NCBI GenBank assembly: GCA_936432065.2 | Contig: OW386287.2 | Span: forward strand, 89,137,688-89,201,687 | DNA: 64,000 nucleotides | Direction: 5' to 3' | Source of the DNA: Rutpela maculata | Taxonomy: Eukaryota > Arthropoda > Insecta > Coleoptera > Cerambycidae | Made by a program: the position numbers and the translations under genes | Notes under the pieces: generated by a model | What the model was told of the DNA's origin: nothing | The model's input: the letters and a program-made list of their open reading frames with translations, nothing else | Database searches by the model: none | Shown: piece by piece, positions 55,588-62,550 of the stretch | Layout: the number at the start of each line of letters is the position of its first letter | Position numbering within the stretch: position 1 is the stretch's first letter

Positions 55588-56034
55588 TGTAACGTGTTTC
55601 CACCCTTAGGAAACCACCCTCGCAAATTCCGTGGGTTCCAAAAATCATAACAAGAGATGTCCACTAACACACTTTATTAAATATTTACTGGATACTTCAC
55701 AATACTATTAATAATTTAAATACACTTTACTGACTAAAATCACTTTGTTTATCTTTGAACTCTTAACCTCACTTTCTATATTTTCTGAACTTTCTGAACT
55801 ACTCGCCGAGAATGCGATCGGTCTTTTATACCTAAAAATGACAGATCTCGATTGTTCTGTGATGACGCCACCATTCTCTCGATAATTCCAGATGTCACTT
55901 TGGAATCTTCTGGTAGGTTCTTTCGAGTAGGTGCAAATACACTACATTCATTCAGACATTCGATCTGTTGAAATCTGCCTACTTTTTAGTAACCAACATA
56001 ACCTTAAATTTTTAAGGGGTTGCAACATATTACA
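55588..56034 (-). repeat. 5' LTR of the RT-less element
   Basis: It is equal in length to the 3' LTR (447 bp) and identical except for one base. Sense orientation is leftwards. The flanking ATAT duplication follows at 56035-56038. Confidence 0.93.
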
Positions 56035-56038
56035 ATAT

Positions 56039-56473
56039 GTAATATTGATTATGTTCAAATTTTTAAATTGGAGGTATTCTCCACTGCAGAGGCTTTAAAT
56101 CTTAATATATTTTTACTAAAAGATTATTAGTAGGTAGTTGCATTCATTTTTACAATTAATTGTTTTTTTATTTATTTGCTTTCATCGTGATCAGAAAATA
56201 TTATTTAGGTATTTTAAGCAAAACTTATACACTTTTTTATTTAATATGAAATTACCTACTTTCTGTATATTGGTGCCTCAATCTGGGCACGCTAAAATAT
56301 ACTAGTTAGATGAACACTTTAAAACATTCTTTATTGGGAACCAATCAAAACAACTACTATTCTAGCTAATACGAAGTATTGAATTACATGATAGGATTCG
56401 TAGCATTTTAAAGCAAAAAAATATGTTGAAAATCATTTATTTAAATACAGTCATTCCCACTTTTTTATTTAAT
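56039..56473. other. No recognisable gene (AT-rich)
   Basis: AT-rich spacer between the LTR element and the next repeat. No ORF or element terminus was found. Confidence 0.4.
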
Positions 56474-56540
56474 ACTAGCTGATGCCCGCGACTTTGTCCG
56501 CGTGGAACTTCATCCGCGTGGAATTAAGAACATTGAGATA

Positions 56541-56824
56541 CTAACCCACTGCACATCCATTGCATTTAAGGAAACCCACTTCCCATCTATTGCACAACAG
56601 GAAACCCACTGTGCATCCATAGTACTCGAAAAAACCCACTGCGCATCCGTAGTGCCCGAGGAAATCCACTGCACATCCTTAGTACCCGAGGAAACCCACT
56701 GCGGTGCTCGGGGAAGCCCACTCACTGCGCATTAATAGTACTCGAGGAAACTCACTGCGCATCCATAGTATTCGAGGAAACCCACTGCGCATCCTTAGTA
56801 CTCGGGGAAACTCACTGCGCATCG
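56541..56824 (+). repeat. 30-bp minisatellite (about nine units)
   Basis: The consensus unit is GGAAACCCACTGCGCATCCA plus TAGTACTCGA, repeated with substitutions and one shorter unit. Because 30 is a multiple of three, the repeat keeps an ORF open (56502-56735) that encodes a ten-residue repeat around THCAS. This is likely incidental. Confidence 0.8.
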
Positions 56825-57388
56825 CAATTTGTCTATTTTTGTGTTAGAGTTAGTTAAACGAACCATAGAACACATGGGCGGGTATGTGTCAAATTTCATG
56901 CTTAAAAACATCCCTCTCCATGTCCACCCGTTCGGGGTGGGGGTCTCTTTTTGAAAACCGTCAAATACGTGTCTCCTTATTTCCTCAGAAGAGCCCGTCA
57001 CTGGAATATCACGTTTCTGACTTACGCGATTTCAGAGACACGGATACCCTTTAGACCATCTACCACCCCCGGTCTTACCCCTTCAAAAAGTGAAAATCGA
57101 AATTTCGTCTCACTCGTGTCTAATAGATTCCAATAAAGAGTATTTCTGCCAAAGTTCACGCTTCTAGGTCTAACCGTTTCCGAAAAGTTTAAAAACCACC
57201 CCCTCCCCATTTACCCTTTCGGGGGTCTTTTTTGAAAATCGTCGAATACGTGTCTTCTTATTTCCTCAGAAGAGTTCATCCCTTGAATAATCACGTTTCT
57301 GACTTACGCGAAATCAAAAATACGGGTGCGCTTTAAACCATCTACTACCCCCGTTTTGACTCCTTCAAAAACTGAAAATCGAAATTTC

Positions 57389-57438
57389 GTCTTACACGTA
57401 TCTAATAGATTTCAACAAAAAATATTTCTGCCAAATTT
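57389..57438 (+). repeat. 50-bp direct repeat, left copy
   Basis: GTCTTACACGTATCTAATAG through TTCTGCCAAATTT is identical to 57635-57684 and directly abuts the LTR fragment. Confidence 0.9.
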
Positions 57439-57634
57439 ACTTTTTGAACTTTCTGAACTACTCGCCGAGAATGCGATCGGTCTTTTATACCTAAAAATAA
57501 CAGATCTCGATTGTTCTGTGATGACGCCACCATTCTCTCGATAATTCCAGATGTCACTTTGGAATCTTCTGGTAGGTTCTTTTTCGAGTAGGTGCAAATA
57601 CACTACATTCATTCATTCTGACATTCGATCTGTT
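57439..57634 (-). mobile_element. 196-bp internal LTR fragment used as a patch
   Basis: From TTTTTGAACTTTCTGAACTA to CGACATTC-like GATCTGTTG the sequence matches an internal part of the family LTR (equivalent to about 52109-52292). It includes TTTTTCGAG and a TAACAGATCTC variant shared with the LTR at 58468-58922. Neither LTR terminus is present, and 50-bp direct repeats flank it. Confidence 0.85.
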
Positions 57635-57684
57635 GTCTTACACGTATCTAATAGATTTCAACAAAAAATATTTCTGCCAAATTT
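57635..57684 (+). repeat. 50-bp direct repeat, right copy
   Basis: Identical to 57389-57438; the host repeat continues afterwards as CACGTATCTAGATTTAACAG. Confidence 0.9.
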
Positions 57685-57894
57685 CACGTATCTAGATTTA
57701 ACAGTTTCCGAAAAAGCCTAAAATTTCAACCCCCTTTTTTACCCCCTTGGGGGTCGAATTTCGAAAAATCTCTTCTTAGTGGTTGCCTACACCATTCGAG
57801 GACCTCTATGCAAAATTTGAAGTTTCTAGACCCAGCGGTTCGAGCTGTGCGTTGATGGATCAGTCAATCAGTCAGTCAGGATATTCTTTTATAT

Positions 57895-58467
57895 ACAAGG
57901 TGTTTCGAAAAGATTGGGACAACGCTTAGCCGTAGATTCTTGACATCAAAACAAGCCGATTTAACTCAAGAAGTAGTGATCTAACTCTTTTCGTTTTCAA
58001 GATACAGGGTGGCAAAGTAAAAAAATTGTATTCGTAATTTGTCTGTATCTTAGAGACTATTATCCGTATCTACTTCAAAGTTGGTAACGACATATTTTTC
58101 AGATCGCTAATTACAATGGTTCTATTACCGATGCCATATTTTATAGATGGGGCTAGTTACAGGACTTCTACGTGACACTTTAAGCCATAACTTTTTTGAG
58201 GTTAGGTTTTGGACATCGTCTTCTACTATAATCGAAACGCAATTTAGTTTCCTAAAGAAAAGGTGTACTTGTTTAAATGCGATAAAATGCACCCTTTCAG
58301 AGAAATACGCGATTTACAACTTTATTACACACCAGTTCGAGGAAATTCAATTTTACCTAAAAGCGGTTTTCTTATCGAGTAGGTGTACGTCAAGTATGAT
58401 GTCTTGAAGTCGTCAATAGTGCTTGTTGTAGATACGTATAATATTCTCCAAGATAGAGACAAAATAT
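57895..58467. other. Possible mariner-like or other repeat; no gene
   Basis: ACAAGGTGTTTCGAAAAGAT followed by TGGGACAACG resembles the start of a Tc1/mariner-like or related element. GATACAGGGTGGCAAAGTAA is inside. No complementary right end was recognised before the LTR at 58468. The 86-codon ORF at 58147 lacks a domain. Confidence 0.4.
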
Positions 58468-58922
58468 TGTCACGTGTTTCCACCCTTAGGAAACCACCCT
58501 CGCAAATTCCGTGGGTTCCAAAAATTATAACAAGAGATGTCCACTAACACACTTTATTAAATATTTACTGGATACTTCACAATACTATTATTAATTTAAA
58601 TACACTTTACTGACTAAAATCACAATGTTTATCACTTTGTTTATCCTTGAAGTCTTAACCTTACTTTCTATACTTTTTGAACTTTCTGAACTACTCGCCG
58701 AGAATGCGATCGGTCTTTTATACCTAAAAATAACAGATCTCGATTGTTCCGTGATGACGCCACCATTCTCTCGATAATTCCAGATGTCACTTTGGAATCT
58801 TCTGGTAGGTTCTTTTTCGAGTAGGTGCAAATACACTACATTCATTCTGACATTCGATCTGTTGAAGTCTGCCTACTTTTTAGTAACATAACCTTAAATT
58901 TTAAGGGGTGCAACATATTACA
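58468..58922 (-). repeat. 3' LTR of the autonomous copy (455 bp)
   Basis: In the sense direction it begins TGTAATATGTTGCACCCC and ends GGAAACACGTGACA. Compared with the RT-less element it has small indels, including an extra CACAATGTTTAT-type block near 58621, and the substitution at the tip (GTGACA for GTTACA). Confidence 0.9.
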
Positions 58923-58934
58923 CTGCCCCCTCCT
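58923..58934 (-). promoter_or_regulatory. Polypurine tract of the autonomous copy
   Basis: AGGAGGGGGCAG (sense) sits between the pol stop codon and the LTR, identical to the RT-less copy. Confidence 0.8.
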
Positions 58935-61900
58935 TAAGCCTGAACGTCCCGGTCAGGCAATTCAGCCTCTTTCACATACTTCGCCAGTCTATCCAAGTGT
59001 ACGATCTTCATCTTGGACTTTTTGTTTCGTTGAATACGATAGACGACATCATTAATTCGGGTAATAACAGTATACGGTCCTTCCCAAGGAGGTTGAAGTT
59101 TCGGTGACTTCCCTTTCTTTCGCTGTGGGTTATACAGCCAAACCAGATCTCCTGCCTTGAACCCTTCTGAACTACCCTTACGGTCGTATCGAGCCTTCAT
59201 TCGGTCACTGGCTATGGTGATTTGGTCTCTAACCAGCTCATGAACATTTCTTAGCCGTTCACTCATTTCATCCACATAGCTGTTCACAGGAAGCTGTTCT
59301 CCGCCTGGTGTTCCGAAAATCAAATCACATGGCAGTCTGATCTCATGTCCAAATACTACACGGGCTGGTGTTTGTTTCGTAGACTCGTGGATAGCAGCTC
59401 TGTATGCCATGAGGAAGAACGGTATGTGGAGATCCCAATCACGTTGATTCTTATGAACCACTTTAGAGAGATGTTCTTTCATGGTCTTGTTATGTCGTTC
59501 CACCATTCCATCTGATTGCGGGTGAAGGGCTGTTGTCCGTGTTTTGTGTATCCCCAATAACTTGCAGATTTGCTGAAACACCCCCGACTCAAAGTTCCTC
59601 CCTTGATCTGAGTGCAGCTCCAGGGGTACACCAAACCGACATATCAAATTATCTACCAAGACTTTGGCAACAGTGACTGCTTCTTGGTTTGGAATTGCAT
59701 AGGCCTCTGGCCACTTACTAAAATAGTCCATGGCAACCAGTATATACTTGTTACCGTCCTTGGTTACTGGGAATGGGCCGGCTATATCGATCGCAATCCT
59801 CTCGAAAGGAGCTCCGACGTTATATTGTTTCATTGCACCCCTACTTCTAGTCTGCGGTCCCTTACTTGCTGCACAAATTTTGCAATTGCGACACCAAGCT
59901 TCCACATCCTGACGACTATTTACCCAATAAAATCGTTCTCGTACTTTATTCAGGGTCTTATTAACGCCGAAGTGTCCACCGGATGCTCCATTATGCACTT
60001 CCTGAAGTACTTTCGGTACTCGACACCTGGGAATCACTAGACGCATAACAACTTCCTTGCCATCCGGGCTTTCCCAAGCTCTCTTTAGCAGCCCGTTCAT
60101 AACTTTGAGTGAATCCCATTGGGCCCACAAAGCCTTCAATCCAACTGCCTTGTCCGAAACATCCTTCCACGCTGGTCGAATTCCTTTCTCTTTTGCTCTC
60201 AATATAACCCCAATCTCTGTGTCATTCAGTTGTTCTTGTCTAAGGGCTTCAGTTGTCCAATCATCCGGAACCTCTATTTTAATAGTGTTGATGGCCACCG
60301 TACCCTGCAATTTCTCAACGTGGCGGCAGTGCTTGCAATCTTCCTTGCATGGTCTTCTAGATAAAGCGTCTGCGTTCTTATGAGATCTTCCAGGTCGATG
60401 TTCTATTTTGAAATCATACTGTTGCAACCGTTCTATCCAACGAGCCAGTTGACCTTCAGGGGTTTTCAACTGCAACAGCCATTTTAATGCAGCATGGTCG
60501 GTCCGAATCTTGAAATGTCGTCCATAAAGATATTTATGAAAATGGTCCACTGATTTAACGATGGCCAGCAACTCTTTCCGGGTTACACAATAGTTTCTTT
60601 CCGGTTTGGACAGCACCTTGCTGAAGTACTCGATCACTCTTTCCTGCCCATTCTGGATTTGAGACAGTACACAACCGACCGAAGAATTGCTGGCATCCGT
60701 GTCTAAAATAAAAAGTCCTTCCCGTTGTGGGTACGCTAGCACAGGACCAGTGCATAGAGCTGCCTTCAATTTTCTCCATGCTGTTTCACATTCCGGTGTC
60801 CATTGGTACTGCACTTTCTCTTCTGTCAGCCGGTGTAATGGCTTCGCAATTTCTGCAAACCCTTCCACAAAGCGCCTATAATAAGTGCAGAGGCCAAGGA
60901 AGCTCCGTACTTCATGAACGTTAGATGGTCTTGGCCAATCTCGTACAGCAGAAATTTTGTCGGGGTCTGTTTGTATTCCATCCGAAGACACCACGTGACC
61001 AAGAAATTTGACTTCTTTCTGGAATAGCAGGCACTTCTTCGGGTTCAACTTCAGATGGGCATTCCTGACTCGCCCAAATACTTCTTGAAGATTCTTCAAA
61101 TGTTCTGTAAAGTCCTGTCCCATAACAAGCACGTCGTCAAGGTAAACCAGGCACGTCCTCCAGGTTAGCCCTCGCAGCACGAACTCCATCAGTCTTTCAA
61201 AGGTAGCTGGCGCATTGCAAAGTCCAAAAGGCATCACGGTAAATTGATAAAGACCACTGCCTGCTGAAAACGCTGTCTTTTCTTTATCATCAGGATGAAG
61301 CCCCACTTGCCAGTATCCACTCCTAAGGTCTAACGTAGAAAACCATCGTGAGCCTGCCAACGTGCTTAACGTGTCGTCAATTCGTGGTAATGGGTAACTG
61401 TCTTTCTTCGTGACATCGTTTAATTTTCGATAATCGACACAAAATCTTAATGTTCCATCCTTCTTGGCAACCAAAACTACTGGCGATGACCAGGGACTCG
61501 TCGACTCCTCAATGACTCCATCTTGTAGCATCTTGTCTATCATTGCCGAGGCATCTTCTTGTTTTGCTAATGGCAGCCTCCTAGGTGGTTGCCGAATAGC
61601 GGGTGAGTTGCCAGTATTTATCCGATGCTGGACTATGTCTGTTTTTGTAAGGGCCTCTGTATTCTTGGCAAATACTGAACTTTCCTTTTCTAGGAACTTG
61701 ATTGTCTCCCTTCGTTCATCCTCAGATAAATGCTCCAACTGGGTACTCAGCAAGGTCAAAACTTCCTGGTCTATTTTCGTAGACGAACTCCCCTCTGTTT
61801 GTTCCTCGCACCTCGCTACCCATGTGACCGGTTCATAGGAGCCAATCGGTTTGCCTTCCTTAATTGTCACCGAGTGGGAATTTAAATTAACAACTCTAAT

Positions 61901-62515
61901 TGGGATTTTGTCTTTAGTCCGGGTTAAAGTTCTCGCCACAATAATATTGGATAGGGACTTAATCGATTCGTCATCTTCCACTAGGCCAACACGGTACCCT
62001 CCAGGATTTCCTTCTAAGGCAGCATCGATCATTTGTTCTGAATGAGCAGGAATCTTGATCGTCTGTGTTGTTAACAATCTCGCTTTATGGAATTGGTCGT
62101 CTGCGGTTGCCAGAATAAATTCCTCATTTCCAATTTTTAAGACTCGCTCCCCTACGTCAACAATGAATCCCTGCTCTCCCATGATGTCCAGACCCAAAAT
62201 GAAATCATCCATAATGTCAGCCACAATGACCTTGTAATTGAACCTCAGCCGTCCAACCTGCAGTTCCAAGTTGACCTCTCCATGGACCGCAGCCCTGTCC
62301 CCCGTGGCTGTTCGAATGATTACTCCATTTTGCTTCTTGTCAATCTGCAAGCCTGATATAAACCCTGGCCGCACTATTGATGACGTAGCACCGGTGTCAA
62401 TAGTAAACACGCATTTTCGTCCATTCACATATCCTTGCAACAACAGACTGCTTGGAATTCTTTGGAGCTGGGAAATCTTTATTTCTCTGGGGGCACCGCA
62501 TTCCCTAGCCAGCAC
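58934..62515 (-). CDS. pol: Pol polyprotein: protease, RT, RNase H, integrase
   Basis: Residue numbers count from a GTG at 62515; the true frame opens upstream at about 62542 by frameshift from gag. Protease: DTGATS at about 40. Reverse transcriptase: WSSPVVLVAKKDGTLRFCVD, then the catalytic box YLDDVLVMG at about 457, typical of Ty3-like elements. RNase H: ILDTDASN at about 602 and RTDHAALKWLL. Integrase: HHCC zinc finger at about 843-882, then the catalytic triad in AIDIAGPF (about 907), HSDQGRNF (about 968) and GMVERHNK (about 1003), with exactly 35 residues between the second Asp and the Glu. The C-terminus has a GPY-type module (PWEGPYTVI). No chromodomain or envelope is seen. It ends DRDVQA, as does the RT-less copy. 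No internal stop is present. Confidence 0.95.
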   Translation of the reverse strand: MLARECGAPREIKISQLQRIPSSLLLQGYVNGRKCVFTIDTGATSSIVRPGFISGLQIDKKQNGVIIRTATGDRAAVHGEVNLELQVGRLRFNYKVIVADIMDDFILGLDIMGEQGFIVDVGERVLKIGNEEFILATADDQFHKARLLTTQTIKIPAHSEQMIDAALEGNPGGYRVGLVEDDESIKSLSNIIVARTLTRTKDKIPIRVVNLNSHSVTIKEGKPIGSYEPVTWVARCEEQTEGSSSTKIDQEVLTLLSTQLEHLSEDERRETIKFLEKESSVFAKNTEALTKTDIVQHRINTGNSPAIRQPPRRLPLAKQEDASAMIDKMLQDGVIEESTSPWSSPVVLVAKKDGTLRFCVDYRKLNDVTKKDSYPLPRIDDTLSTLAGSRWFSTLDLRSGYWQVGLHPDDKEKTAFSAGSGLYQFTVMPFGLCNAPATFERLMEFVLRGLTWRTCLVYLDDVLVMGQDFTEHLKNLQEVFGRVRNAHLKLNPKKCLLFQKEVKFLGHVVSSDGIQTDPDKISAVRDWPRPSNVHEVRSFLGLCTYYRRFVEGFAEIAKPLHRLTEEKVQYQWTPECETAWRKLKAALCTGPVLAYPQREGLFILDTDASNSSVGCVLSQIQNGQERVIEYFSKVLSKPERNYCVTRKELLAIVKSVDHFHKYLYGRHFKIRTDHAALKWLLQLKTPEGQLARWIERLQQYDFKIEHRPGRSHKNADALSRRPCKEDCKHCRHVEKLQGTVAINTIKIEVPDDWTTEALRQEQLNDTEIGVILRAKEKGIRPAWKDVSDKAVGLKALWAQWDSLKVMNGLLKRAWESPDGKEVVMRLVIPRCRVPKVLQEVHNGASGGHFGVNKTLNKVRERFYWVNSRQDVEAWCRNCKICAASKGPQTRSRGAMKQYNVGAPFERIAIDIAGPFPVTKDGNKYILVAMDYFSKWPEAYAIPNQEAVTVAKVLVDNLICRFGVPLELHSDQGRNFESGVFQQICKLLGIHKTRTTALHPQSDGMVERHNKTMKEHLSKVVHKNQRDWDLHIPFFLMAYRAAIHESTKQTPARVVFGHEIRLPCDLIFGTPGGEQLPVNSYVDEMSERLRNVHELVRDQITIASDRMKARYDRKGSSEGFKAGDLVWLYNPQRKKGKSPKLQPPWEGPYTVITRINDVVYRIQRNKKSKMKIVHLDRLAKYVKEAELPDRDVQA

Positions 62516-62550
62516 AGCCCCCTTGGTGCTGGCTATCTTTAGTTTTCCTG
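62516..62550 (-). promoter_or_regulatory. gag-pol junction, likely -1 frameshift site
   Basis: Gag ends GAA AAC TAA (stop at 62539-62541). Pol is in the -1 frame and reads CTA AAG ATA GCC across the stop. The heptamer GGAAAAC lies directly before the stop and could serve as a -1 slippery site. The RT-less copy lacks the next 11 bases (TAAAGATAGCC), which joins gag and pol in one frame. Confidence 0.6.

Larger units (their letters stand above)
51910..56034 (-). mobile_element. Young RT-less Ty3-like LTR retrotransposon (4125 bp)
   Basis: Two 447-bp LTRs (51910-52356 and 55588-56034) differ at one base that I can see (A at 52262, C at 55940). ATAT flanks both ends (51906-51909 and 56035-56038). 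The element is on the minus strand, with PBS at 55577-55587 and PPT at 52357-52367. A single 927-codon ORF encodes Gag, protease, the integrase zinc-binding domain and the integrase C-terminal end. Reverse transcriptase, RNase H and the integrase catalytic core are deleted. Near-identical LTRs show a recent insertion, so it must have been copied with enzymes supplied in trans. Confidence 0.92.
56474..57894 (+). repeat. Compound interspersed repeat starting ACTAGCTGATGCCCGCGAC
   Basis: The start ACTAGCTGATGCCCGCGACT and TTGTCCGCGTGGA is a very common reiterated sequence of insect genomes (general knowledge). It is followed by a 30-bp minisatellite (56541-56824). Next come about two ~310-bp units (from about 56880 and 57180) with TCAAATACGTGTCTCCTTAT, TTTCTGACTTACGCGA and ACCATCTACCACCCCCG. 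The end is ATCAGTCAATCAGTCAGTCA then ATATACAAGG. One ~310-bp unit is interrupted by an LTR patch. The element class is uncertain. Confidence 0.65.

Noticed and set aside
58467..58934. Envelope gene downstream of pol (retrovirus-like errantivirus)
   Set aside because: The pol stop codon is followed at once by the polypurine tract and LTR; there is no room for an envelope ORF.
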